This document shows positions 1-7,718 of a DNA stretch of 64,000 bases, in pieces. The translations under genes were made by a program, and so were the position numbers. The notes beneath the pieces are model-generated. The model was given only the letters and a program-made list of their open reading frames with translations. It was not told the origin of the DNA and ran no database searches. The stretch is taken from contig NZ_CP076361.1 in assembly GCF_018798885.1 (NCBI RefSeq), forward strand, positions 2,013,501-2,077,500, read 5' to 3'. Each line of letters opens with the position of its first letter. The stretch's first letter is position 1. This DNA is from Gemmobacter fulvus. GTDB taxonomy: Bacteria > Pseudomonadota > Alphaproteobacteria > Rhodobacterales > Rhodobacteraceae.

Positions 1-597
1 CTGTATCAGCGCCCCGCCGAGATGGGAATTGATCTGATCATCCATGCCGCTTCGAAATACCTCGCCGGGCACAGCGACACGATTGCCGGGCTGGTGACAG
101 GGCCAAAGGCGCTGATCGACCGGATCAACCATGAGGCCTATCATTATCTCGGCGGCAAGATGTCACCCTTCGATGCCTGGCTGGTGCTGCGCGGGATGCG
201 CACGCTGAACCTGCGCATGGCGCGGCATATGGAAAACGGGCTAGCACTGGGCCGGGCCCTGCTGGCGCATGAGGCGGTGACGGCGCTGCGCCATCCCGGC
301 TTTGGCCCGCATCCGGGGCTGACCGGCTTTGGCGGCCTGTTTGCCTTCGATCTGGATTGTAGCGTGGATATTGCCCGGTTCACGAATGCGCTGCGCGTGG
401 TGAAGATCGGGGTCAGCTGGGGCGGGCCGGAAAGCCTGATCATCCCGGCGCAGGCCGCACTCGGGCTTTCGGGGGCCGCGAACTCGTTCCAGCGGTTTGG
501 CGTGAACGCCCGCTCGTTGCGCATTGCGGCGGGGCTGGAAGAGCCGGACGCATTGGTGGAAGATGTGGTGAACGCAATCCGGGTGGCGCGCAGATGA
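1..597 (+). CDS. Cys/Met-metabolism PLP-dependent enzyme, C-terminal part (cystathionine beta-lyase-like)
   Basis: Open from the first base of the window, so the N-terminus lies outside. The visible 198 residues match the C-terminal half of the trans-sulfuration PLP family (cystathionine beta-lyase and relatives). The cofactor lysine is in the SKYLAGHSD motif, and a VSWGGPESL motif that shapes the substrate pocket follows further on. Members cleave or form C-S bonds in cysteine, cystathionine or homocysteine metabolism in the cytoplasm. The stop codon overlaps the start of the next gene (ATGA at 594-597), so it is probably co-transcribed with the siderophore-type esterase and may belong to that locus rather than to general methionine synthesis. 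The family is clear; the exact substrate is not. Confidence 0.8.
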   Translation: MYQRPAEMGIDLIIHAASKYLAGHSDTIAGLVTGPKALIDRINHEAYHYLGGKMSPFDAWLVLRGMRTLNLRMARHMENGLALGRALLAHEAVTALRHPGFGPHPGLTGFGGLFAFDLDCSVDIARFTNALRVVKIGVSWGGPESLIIPAQAALGLSGAANSFQRFGVNARSLRIAAGLEEPDALVEDVVNAIRVARR

Positions 598-1460
598 CCA
601 ATGTGATGGCAGAGGGCCTTGCCAGTGCGGGCGGCACGCGCTGGTATGACCTGCGCGATGAGGCAAGCGGCGCGGTGCGGCGGGTCTTTGTCTGGCTGCC
701 GCCGGGCGATGCCCCTCAGGCGGGCTGGCCTGCCCTGATGATGACCGACGGCAATGCGGTGATCGGCACAGCGGTCGATGCGATGCGGGCACAGGCCTTT
801 TACCCGTCGGGCACCAATATCGGCTGGGGGGTGCTGATCGCGGTCGGCTATCCGACCGAAGACGCCTATGACCCGTTCCGCCGCAGCTGGGATCTTGGTC
901 CGCCACCGGGCAGCAGCTATCCGCCGTTCTGGCCCGATACGCCCGAGGTGCGCACCGGCGGCGGCGCGGAAATGGCGCGCTTCCTGTTGGATCAGGTGCG
1001 GCCCTTCGTGGCGGGTCTGGCCCCGCTCGATCCGGCGCGGCAGGGGCTGTTCGGCCATTCCTTCGGCGGGCTGTTCGCGCTGTGGCTGCTGTTCACCCGG
1101 CCAGAGGCGTTCAGCCATGTGATTGCCGCCAGCTCGGCGATCACCTGGGAAGACAGCTTTCTGCTGGATCATCTGGCGGCTTTCGATCCGCAGGGGCGCA
1201 GGTTGCGGGTGCACCTGTCGGCGGGCGAATGGGAGGGCGATCACCTTGCGCCGTTTCAGGAAGGCGCAGCCGATGCCGCAACCCGGCTGGCCGACAAGGC
1301 CAAGACGCGCACCCTCGCCGCCGCGCAGGAAATGGCGGTGGCGCTGGCCAGACATCCCGGCGTGTCGGCGCAGTATGAAACCTACGCGGGCGAAACCCAT
1401 ATGTCGGTGCTGCCGGTGGCGGTAAACCGCGCCATCCAGACAGTTTTTGCGCTGCGATGA
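594..1460 (+). CDS. Alpha/beta-hydrolase esterase, enterochelin esterase/IroE-like
   Basis: 288-residue alpha/beta hydrolase of the esterase D / enterochelin-esterase type. The nucleophile elbow GHSFGG places the catalytic serine near residue 156, and the late GETHMSV segment supplies the histidine near residue 269. No signal peptide is evident, so it probably acts in the cytoplasm. Enzymes of this group hydrolyse ester bonds in ferric siderophores or related esters. The start overlaps the stop of the PLP gene, and siderophore acyltransferase and N-hydroxylase genes follow, which supports a role in releasing iron from a siderophore or trimming it. The substrate is inferred from context only. 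Confidence 0.75.
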   Translation: MTNVMAEGLASAGGTRWYDLRDEASGAVRRVFVWLPPGDAPQAGWPALMMTDGNAVIGTAVDAMRAQAFYPSGTNIGWGVLIAVGYPTEDAYDPFRRSWDLGPPPGSSYPPFWPDTPEVRTGGGAEMARFLLDQVRPFVAGLAPLDPARQGLFGHSFGGLFALWLLFTRPEAFSHVIAASSAITWEDSFLLDHLAAFDPQGRRLRVHLSAGEWEGDHLAPFQEGAADAATRLADKAKTRTLAAAQEMAVALARHPGVSAQYETYAGETHMSVLPVAVNRAIQTVFALR

Positions 1461-1537
1461 GGGTTTTTCACCGTCGGCGCTGAATTTCGGTGCCGCCGCT
1501 GCGTCTGACAAGAAAGACATCTTGAAAGGCGCAGCCC

Positions 1538-2581
1538 ATGTCCTTCGATCATCCCCCTTCTTTCATGTTGCAGGCCACCCGCAAGGGGGCAGAGCTGGTT
1601 CTGAACGGCACGGGCGACGTGCTGCGCGTGCAGGACGACGGGGCCGGGCGGCTGTCGCTGTCTGCGCCGCAGCACAGCGGGCTTGACGGCGCGCTGGCCG
1701 CGTTCGAGGCGCTGAGCAATCAGGGGGGTGAGCTGGTGATCCTGCTGGATCCGCAGGACTGGGCCGCGCTTGCCCCCGATCTGCTGACGCGCGGCATTGC
1801 CGTGCCATGGCAAGGGCAGCTTGCGGTGTTCCCGGCGCTGTTCTGGCAGGTGCCGGACCGCTGGCTGAAACATGCGGCCCCCGCCTATCCGACGCTGTGG
1901 CGCGCAGGCCCGCATGGCCGCCACCCCTTGCGCGCGCCGAAGCCCGACGGGCTGCTGTATCAGCGCCATATCCCCTGGCTCGATCAGGTGTTCAGCTTGC
2001 GGGCGCTGGCGGCAGAGGATCTGCCGCTGTTCCATCGCTGGATGAACGACCCGCGGGTGAATGCGTTTTTTGAAGAGGCAGGCACGCTTGACCAGCACCG
2101 CGCCTATATCGCGCGCATGGCGGCCGATCCGCATATGCTGCCGGTGATCGGCGCATTGGATAGCCGCGCGTTTGCCTATTTCGAACTCTATTGGGCGCGC
2201 GAGAACCGCATTGGCGCGGTCTATGACGCGGGCGCATGGGATCGCGGCTGGCATGTGCTGGTCGGCGAAGAGGACGCGCGCGGTGCGGACTATATCACCG
2301 CCTGGTTGCCCTCGCTGATGCATTACATGTTTCTGGCCGAGCCGCGCACCCAATCCGTGATGGGTGAACCGCGCGCCAGCCATGTGCAGCAATTGCGCAA
2401 TCTGGGCCGGGGCGGCTTTGCCCGGCTGCGCGATTTCGACTTTGCCCACAAGCGCGCCGCCTTGGTGCAGCTGGAACGCCAGCACTTCTTCGAGGCTCGG
2501 CTCTGGGCGCGCCCGCCGGAAACCGAGGGCGCGCCGCTGCGTCTGTCGCCTGCCACCCTGCTGAGCCAAGGAGCGCAGTGA
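1538..2581 (+). CDS. GNAT-family siderophore N-acyltransferase (IucB/RhbD-like)
   Basis: 347 residues. The C-terminal half (about 145-347) is a GNAT domain of the IucB/AlcB type. It contains the family's HRWMNDPRVNAFFEE-like segment and the acetyl-CoA region VMGEPRASHVQQLRNLG, followed by a conserved aromatic HFF near the end. The N-terminal 140 residues form the usual accessory domain. Such enzymes acylate the hydroxylamine made by the N-hydroxylase to give a hydroxamate iron ligand. The stop (TGA at 2579-2581) abuts the start of the N-hydroxylase, so the two are translationally linked. A 77-base gap separates it from the esterase. Whether acetyl or another acyl group is used cannot be seen. 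Confidence 0.85.
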   Translation: MSFDHPPSFMLQATRKGAELVLNGTGDVLRVQDDGAGRLSLSAPQHSGLDGALAAFEALSNQGGELVILLDPQDWAALAPDLLTRGIAVPWQGQLAVFPALFWQVPDRWLKHAAPAYPTLWRAGPHGRHPLRAPKPDGLLYQRHIPWLDQVFSLRALAAEDLPLFHRWMNDPRVNAFFEEAGTLDQHRAYIARMAADPHMLPVIGALDSRAFAYFELYWARENRIGAVYDAGAWDRGWHVLVGEEDARGADYITAWLPSLMHYMFLAEPRTQSVMGEPRASHVQQLRNLGRGGFARLRDFDFAHKRAALVQLERQHFFEARLWARPPETEGAPLRLSPATLLSQGAQ

Positions 2582-3864
2582 TGCCCGACAAGATCCATGA
2601 CCTGATCGGTGTGGGCTTCGGCCCGTCGAACCTTGCGCTGGCCATCGCGCTGCACGAAAGCGCAAGCCCGGTGCAGGCCCGCTTTCTGGAGGCGCGTCCG
2701 GCCTTTGCCTGGCACCCCGACATGATGATTGACGGGGCCGATATGCAGGTGTCCTTCCTGAAGGATCTGGTGTCGCTGCGCGATCCGACCAGCGGCTTTT
2801 CCTTCCTGAACTATCTGCATCACAAGGGGCGGCTGGAGCGGTTCATCAATCGCAAGACGTTTTTCCCCAGTCGGCATGAATATAATGATTACCTTGGCTG
2901 GGCCGCCGCGCGGCTTGGCCCGGTCTGCGTCTATGATCAGCGGGTGACAGCGGTCGAGGCGGTGGAAAAGAACGGCGCGGTCGATCTGCTGGCGGTCACT
3001 GCGCAGGATGCGCAGGGCCATGAGACGCAGCGCTTTGCGCGCAATCTGGTCCTAGCGCCCGGTGGGCAGCCGTTCTGGCCTGACTGTTTTGCCGATCAGC
3101 GCGGCGGGCCTGCGGTGATCCATGCCTGCGATTACATCACGGCGCGGCAGGCGCGACTAAAGCCGGGACTGCGGATTGCGGTGCTGGGCGGTGGCCAGAG
3201 TGCGGTAGAGATCTTTGCCGATCTGGCGGCGCATCCGGCCGCGCCGCAGCTGGATCTGATCCTGCGGGGCCACGCGATCCGTCCGGCGGATGACAGCGCC
3301 TTTGTGAACGAGATCTTTGGCATCGGGTATACCGACCGGCTGTTTGCGCTGCCGCCCGAGGCACGCAGCGCGTTCTTGCGCGATTTTGCCGCCACGAACT
3401 ATTCGGTGGCCGATGCCGATCTGATCGCCCGGCTTTATGAGCTGTTCTATGAACAAGAGGTGCAGGGCGGCACGCGGCTGCGGCTGCTGCGCGAGACCAG
3501 AGTGGCCTCGGTGCGCAGCCAGGGCGCGGGCGTAGTGCTGGAGATGGTGGGAGGGGCCGAGGCCGCGCCGCAGAGCGAAGCCTATGATCTGGTGATCCTC
3601 GCCACCGGCTATCGTCGCGCGCTGTCAGAGACGGTGCTGGCGGGACTGCTCCCCTGGATGACCGGCAGCCAGCCAGGGCGGGATTACCGCCTGCCGATGG
3701 CTCCCCGCTTTGCGCCGCAGATTTTCGTGCAGGGATATAGTGAGGCAACCCATGGGCTGAGTGATACCTTGCTGTCGGTGCTGCCCGCCCGCGCGCAGGA
3801 AATCGCGGCGGCGCTGGCCCCGCCCTCTGATGCGGCGCGGCGGCCCGTGCTGGCGGCGGAATAA
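2581..3864 (+). CDS. L-lysine/L-ornithine N-hydroxylase (flavin monooxygenase) for siderophore synthesis
   Basis: 427-residue FAD/NADPH-dependent N-hydroxylating monooxygenase of the IucD/PvdA/SidA family. The FAD motif GVGFGPSN lies at residues 9-16, the NADPH motif GGGQSAVE near 203-210, and the family's C-terminal ATGY signature near 341-344. It hydroxylates the side-chain amine of lysine or ornithine (or a diamine), the first step to a hydroxamate siderophore. The ATG at 2581 is preferred over the GTG at 2578 because an AAGGAG ribosome site (2568-2573) sits 7 bases before it. It is paired with the acyltransferase just upstream. Lysine versus ornithine cannot be separated by eye. No NIS synthetase or NRPS is in the window. 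Confidence 0.9.
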   Translation: MPDKIHDLIGVGFGPSNLALAIALHESASPVQARFLEARPAFAWHPDMMIDGADMQVSFLKDLVSLRDPTSGFSFLNYLHHKGRLERFINRKTFFPSRHEYNDYLGWAAARLGPVCVYDQRVTAVEAVEKNGAVDLLAVTAQDAQGHETQRFARNLVLAPGGQPFWPDCFADQRGGPAVIHACDYITARQARLKPGLRIAVLGGGQSAVEIFADLAAHPAAPQLDLILRGHAIRPADDSAFVNEIFGIGYTDRLFALPPEARSAFLRDFAATNYSVADADLIARLYELFYEQEVQGGTRLRLLRETRVASVRSQGAGVVLEMVGGAEAAPQSEAYDLVILATGYRRALSETVLAGLLPWMTGSQPGRDYRLPMAPRFAPQIFVQGYSEATHGLSDTLLSVLPARAQEIAAALAPPSDAARRPVLAAE

Positions 3865-3885
3865 CCCGTTACGGCGTTGTGGGCC

Positions 3886-3908
3886 CCGCCCCCTTTGCCG
3901 GGGGGCGG
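3886..3908 (+). terminator. GC-rich hairpin after the N-hydroxylase gene
   Basis: An 8-bp inverted repeat (CCGCCCCC / GGGGGCGG) with a 7-base loop starts 22 bases past the stop of the N-hydroxylase. No T-run follows, so termination is only possible. The rest of the gap up to 4098 holds a short AT-rich stretch (about 3925-3965) that could carry the sigma-factor promoter; no convincing Fur or Irr palindrome was seen. Confidence 0.35.
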
Positions 3909-4098
3909 ACAGCCATGCGCGACACAACTATGGAGTGAATATTCTGTGATATAAACACCCTATTGCGCGAAGTCGCGGGCTGTGGCATGTGCTGCGGCAT
4001 CCACTCAGGCGCTTTGGCGCAGGCAGATATCCCCCTCATCCGCACCCGTCGTTCCCGCTTCGGGGGCGCTGTGCTGCTCTGCCGCGTGAGATCACCCT

Positions 4099-4683
4099 AT
4101 GCCCGCTCGTCTGCCCTGCACCCAGGCTACAACCCCGACGAAAGCTGCCACCCACCAGACGCCCGCGCCGCGTCCGGCGCCGATTCAGGACAATGTGCTG
4201 GCCGAACTCATGCGCAACCATCGGGTGCTGCTGTGCGAGGCGATCCGTATTCTGGGCTCGCGTGACCGGGCCGAGGATGTGTTGCAGGATGCGGCGCTGC
4301 GCTGCCTGACCAGTGGCGCGCCCGATACCGCCAAGGAGCCGCGCCACTATGCGCGCCGCATGGTGCGCAACCTCGCGCTGGATCATCTGCGGCGCGACAA
4401 GAAAGCCGCGGCACATGCCGGGGATGAAACCCTGATCCCGGCCTGCCCGGCGCAGGATCCCGAACAGCGGCTTGCGGGCAAACAGGCGCTGCATCTGCTG
4501 GCCGGGGCGCTCTGCGCGATGCCGGACCGCAGCCGTGAGCTGTTCTTGCGCCACCGCCTGCGGGATGCGCCGCAAAAACAGCTGGCCACAGATTTCGGCC
4601 TGTCGCCCGCGCGGGTGAACACGCTGATTGCCGAGGCGCATCAGCGCGCCGTTTGTGCCACCGAAGCCGCGCGGGGCGGCTGA
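4099..4683 (+). CDS. ECF-family RNA polymerase sigma factor (FecI-like)
   Basis: 194 residues with the two-domain ECF layout. Region 2 (about residues 33-100) contains the RDRAEDVLQDAALRCL segment, and region 4 (about 130-185) is a helix-turn-helix with QLATDFGLSPARVNTLIAEAHQRA. It directs RNA polymerase to alternative promoters. It follows the siderophore genes, so iron-starvation control is a reasonable inference, but no FecR-type anti-sigma gene or TonB receptor is next to it. The first 28 residues are Pro/Thr/Ala-rich and lie outside the sigma fold, so the true start may be later, for example the GTG near 4195. It converges tail to tail with the methyltransferase, 7 bases apart. Confidence 0.85.
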   Translation: MPARLPCTQATTPTKAATHQTPAPRPAPIQDNVLAELMRNHRVLLCEAIRILGSRDRAEDVLQDAALRCLTSGAPDTAKEPRHYARRMVRNLALDHLRRDKKAAAHAGDETLIPACPAQDPEQRLAGKQALHLLAGALCAMPDRSRELFLRHRLRDAPQKQLATDFGLSPARVNTLIAEAHQRAVCATEAARGG

Positions 4684-4690
4684 GCGCCGG

Positions 4691-5458
4691 TCAGGGTTTG
4701 CGCGCCGTCAGGATGAAGCGGTCATAGACCCGCGTGCGCAGCCGGTTGCGCAGCCCGTTGACCCGCCGTTGCGCGCGGGCAATGGCGCTGTGCGAATGGG
4801 TCGTTACCTGCACAAACCCGGCTTCGGTCAGCATCGGGGTCAGCCGGGCGGCGGTGAGCCCCTCGGCAAAGGGCAGTTGCCGCATGATGGCGGCATGGCG
4901 CGGCCCCAGCGCCCCGTCATAATTGGGGTCCGGCGACAACCGGTCCCACAGGGCCAGCGCCCGGGCGGCCCATCGGCCATGGCGGGATGGGTGTGCCCAA
5001 TTGCCATCATAGACCAGCAGCCGCCCGCCGGGGCGCAACAGCCGGAACCAATCGGCAAAGGCGGTTTCGGGCTCGGTCAAGGTCCAGACCAGATGGCGGC
5101 ACAGGATCGCGTCATAGCTGGCCGAAGGTTCCATCGTCTGCCCGGCATCGGCCAGCAGAAAGCGCAGGCGCGGTTTGCCCGCATGTTTCGCCCGCGCCAC
5201 CGCCAGCATCGCCTCCGAGAAGTCCAGTGCCGTCACATCATGGCCCAGATCATGCACCAGCCGCGTCACCTCGCCGGTGCCGCAGGCCAGCTCCAGCACG
5301 CGCAGCGGGGTGGGGCCCAGATGGTCGCGCATCGGCTGTGCCCAGGTATCGGCCTCCACCCCCGGTGCGATGCGGTGGCCAAAGGCCAGATCAAAGGTTT
5401 CCGACCGGCGCGACCAATATTCGCGGATCTCGTCACGCAACTGGTGATTGGCGGTCAT
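4691..5458 (-). CDS. Class I SAM-dependent methyltransferase
   Basis: 255 residues with a Rossmann-type methyltransferase core. Motif I is VLELACGTGEVTRL (about residues 54-67), an acidic residue follows in VTALDFSEAML, and the later motif YDAILCRHLVWTL precedes LRPGGRLLVYDGNW. The substrate is unknown. The start overlaps the stop of the pseudoazurin gene (ATGA), making it the last gene of a five-gene minus-strand operon led by a cobalamin riboswitch. Methyltransferases in B12- or metal-linked operons can modify metallophores or small molecules, but nothing here fixes that role. Confidence 0.8.
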   Translation of the reverse strand: MTANHQLRDEIREYWSRRSETFDLAFGHRIAPGVEADTWAQPMRDHLGPTPLRVLELACGTGEVTRLVHDLGHDVTALDFSEAMLAVARAKHAGKPRLRFLLADAGQTMEPSASYDAILCRHLVWTLTEPETAFADWFRLLRPGGRLLVYDGNWAHPSRHGRWAARALALWDRLSPDPNYDGALGPRHAAIMRQLPFAEGLTAARLTPMLTEAGFVQVTTHSHSAIARAQRRVNGLRNRLRTRVYDRFILTARKP

Positions 5459-5883
5459 GGCGCAGGGATCCTGGCCAGAATCTCGTCAAAGCGCTGCCGC
5501 GCGCGGGGCGGCAGATCCTGCGGCAGGGTGGGCGGCAAGGGCGCATCGCCCACCGCGATCAGCATCACCATGCCCATGGCAAAATGCGGGCTGCATTTGA
5601 TGCCGTAGATCCCCGGCGCGGTCAGCGTGATCTCGAACACCTCGCCCAGACGGCTTTTGAACGGCGTGGCACCCTCGGGCAGCATGCTGTCGATGGTCGC
5701 GGCATTGTGGCCCTTGGCCGTCGGCACAAAGCGCACGGTATCGCCGGGGGCAATGCGCAGGAAATCCGGCGCATAGGGCATCGGCCCCTGCGCATTGCGG
5801 TTGAGCATTTCCACCTCATGCAGCTCGGCCTGTGCCGGAATGGCAAAGAGGGTGGCAAGGGTGAACAACAGGATACGCAACAT
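5455..5883 (-). CDS. Pseudoazurin-type blue copper protein
   Basis: 142 residues with a cleaved signal peptide (MLRILLFTLATLFAIPAQA, 19 residues), so it is exported to the periplasm. The cupredoxin copper site is complete: a His in KGHNA and the closing Cys-x-x-His-x-x-Met of CSPHFAM. Length and motif match pseudoazurin, a small electron carrier that feeds reductases such as nitrite or nitrous oxide reductase. It lies 21 bases after the ABC ATPase gene and overlaps the methyltransferase gene. Its place in a riboswitch-headed metal-import operon, away from any denitrification gene in the window, is odd. A C-terminal tail of about 25 residues extends past the usual fold. Confidence 0.9.
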   Translation of the reverse strand: MLRILLFTLATLFAIPAQAELHEVEMLNRNAQGPMPYAPDFLRIAPGDTVRFVPTAKGHNAATIDSMLPEGATPFKSRLGEVFEITLTAPGIYGIKCSPHFAMGMVMLIAVGDAPLPPTLPQDLPPRARQRFDEILARIPAP

Positions 5884-5904
5884 GGCAGGTCTTTCAGCAA
5901 TGGG

Positions 5905-6666
5905 TCAGGCGATGGGGGCAAACCGCAGATGCGTGCTGCCATCGGTGGGATCGGTCAGGCTGCGGGCCATGACGCCGAACACGTCGCGCAGGCAGGCGGG
6001 GGTCAGCACATCGGCCGGGGGACCGATTGCCAGAAGCCGCCCCTGATGCAGCACGGCAACCCGGTCGCAGCCCATCGCCTGATTGAGGTCATGCAGCGCG
6101 ATCACCGAAGTCACCGGCAGGCTGGAGACCAGCCGCAGGATCGACAGCTGATGGCGGATGTCCAGATGATTGGTGGGTTCGTCCAGCAGCAGCAGTTCGG
6201 GGCGCTGTGCCAAGGCGCGGGCGATGTGCAGCCTTTGCCGTTCGCCGCCCGAGAGGGTTGCCCAGGGACGGGTGGCATGGTCCTGCATCGCGACTGTAGC
6301 AAGGGCGGCGCTGACGATACTGTCATCGGCCTCGGACCAGGGCGACAGCGCGGTGAGCCATGGCGTGCGCCCCAGTTCAACCGCCTGCCGCGCCGTCAGT
6401 TTTTCGGCGGTGTCGGCATGTTGTTCCACCAGTGCCACCTGCTGCGCAATGGCGCGGCGGGTGAGGGTATCCAGCGGGCGGCCTTGCAGATGCACACGGC
6501 CTGTGGCGGGGCGCAGCAGTCCGGCCAGCAGCCGCAGCAGCGTGGATTTGCCCGATCCGTTTGGGCCGATCAGGCCCAGCGTCTCGCCCCGCGCCACCTG
6601 CATCGTCAGCGCGTGCAGCAGCGGCTTGCCTTTGACGGCATAGGACAGGTTCTGCACCGTGATCAT
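5905..6666 (-). CDS. ABC importer ATP-binding protein, FecE/BtuD family
   Basis: 253 residues. Walker A is GPNGSGKST (about 33-41), the signature is LSGGERQR, Walker B is LLLLDEPTNHLD, and the switch histidine lies in IALHD. This is the cytoplasmic ATPase of a type II importer for ferric siderophores, cobalamin or haem. The start ATG at 6666 overlaps the stop of the permease gene (6663-6666); longer in-frame translation upstream runs through the permease in a wrong frame and is not real. The riboswitch at the head of the operon points to a corrinoid or cobalt-linked substrate more than iron. Confidence 0.9.
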   Translation of the reverse strand: MITVQNLSYAVKGKPLLHALTMQVARGETLGLIGPNGSGKSTLLRLLAGLLRPATGRVHLQGRPLDTLTRRAIAQQVALVEQHADTAEKLTARQAVELGRTPWLTALSPWSEADDSIVSAALATVAMQDHATRPWATLSGGERQRLHIARALAQRPELLLLDEPTNHLDIRHQLSILRLVSSLPVTSVIALHDLNQAMGCDRVAVLHQGRLLAIGPPADVLTPACLRDVFGVMARSLTDPTDGSTHLRFAPIA

Positions 6667-7718
6667 GGCCGACGCCCCCCCCGGATCAGGATCAGCGCAA
6701 AGGCCGGTGCCCCGGCCAGCGCGGTGATCACGCCAATGGGCAGCACCTGACCGGGGATGATGGTGCGCGACACCACATCGGCGACGATCAGGAACACCGC
6801 CCCCATCAGCGCTGAGGCAGGCAGCAACCTGCCATGGCACGGCCCGACCAGAAAGCGCGCGGCATGGGGGATCACCAGCCCGACAAAGCCGATGGAGCCG
6901 ACCATCGACACCATCACCGCCGTCACCAGCGCCGCCGCCGCAATCAGCACCAGTTGCACGCGGCGCACCGGAACCCCCAGCGCCGCCGCCGCATCCGCCC
7001 CAAAGGCAAAGGCATCCAGCGCGCGGGCATGAAAGCGGCAGATGATCCAGCCGATCAGCGCGATCGGCACCGCCAGCCAGACATCGGGCCAGCGCACCCC
7101 GCTGAGGTTGCCCATCAGCCAGAACATGATGCCGCGCGCCTGATCGGCATTGGCCGATTTGGCGATGATGAAGGCGGTGAGGGCGTTGAACAGCTGCGAT
7201 CCGGCGATGCCCGCCAGCACGATCTGCGCCGCCCCCGATGCGCCCACGCCGCCACCTGCGGCCCGGGCCAGTGCGGCCACCAGCCCAAAGGCCAGCAGCG
7301 CCCCGAGAAACGCGCCGAAGGACAGCGACAACATGCCCGCCCCCAGACCCGCGATGGTCACGGCAACAGCCCCGGTCGAGGCCCCGGCAGAAATGCCAAG
7401 GATATAGGGATCGGCCAGCGCATTGCGCAGCAACGCCTGCAACACCGCCCCCGACAGCGCCAGACCCGCCCCGCAAGAGGCCGCCGTGATGGCGCGGGTC
7501 AGCCGGTAGTTCCAGATGATGCCCTCATCCACCGGATCCAGCACATAACCCGCCCCGAACAGCTTGTTGGCGAGGGTCTGAAGCACCACCACGGGCGGCA
7601 TCGGGGTTTCGCCGATCATCACGCCTGCCAGAATGGCCGCTGCAAGCCCCAGCAAGGCCAGACCGCCGGTGCCGATCCGGCGGCGCGAGGTGCCAAGGCT
7701 TGCAGCGGCGAGGCTCAT
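6663..7718 (-). CDS. FecCD/BtuC-family ABC importer permease
   Basis: 351 residues, very hydrophobic, with about ten membrane segments and conserved FecCD features such as GAVLQALLRNALADPYILGIS (shown in part: GAVLQ, NPLADP-like NALADP, GISAGAS) and the cytoplasmic coupling region. It forms the inner-membrane channel with the ATPase encoded just downstream. The start overlaps the stop of the binding-protein gene by four bases, and its own stop overlaps the ATPase start, so the three importer genes are translationally coupled. It is a single permease, so it presumably works as a homodimer. Confidence 0.9.
   Translation of the reverse strand: MSLAAASLGTSRRRIGTGGLALLGLAAAILAGVMIGETPMPPVVVLQTLANKLFGAGYVLDPVDEGIIWNYRLTRAITAASCGAGLALSGAVLQALLRNALADPYILGISAGASTGAVAVTIAGLGAGMLSLSFGAFLGALLAFGLVAALARAAGGGVGASGAAQIVLAGIAGSQLFNALTAFIIAKSANADQARGIMFWLMGNLSGVRWPDVWLAVPIALIGWIICRFHARALDAFAFGADAAAALGVPVRRVQLVLIAAAALVTAVMVSMVGSIGFVGLVIPHAARFLVGPCHGRLLPASALMGAVFLIVADVVSRTIIPGQVLPIGVITALAGAPAFALILIRGGRRP

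Noticed and set aside
4987-6750. Plus-strand open frame of 587 codons
   Set aside because: Antisense to the methyltransferase, pseudoazurin and ATPase genes, with low-complexity Arg/His/Gln composition.
6667-7476. Apparent N-terminal extension of the ABC ATPase to 523 residues
   Set aside because: This part is an out-of-frame reading of the permease gene; the ATPase begins at the ATG at 6666, which overlaps the permease stop.
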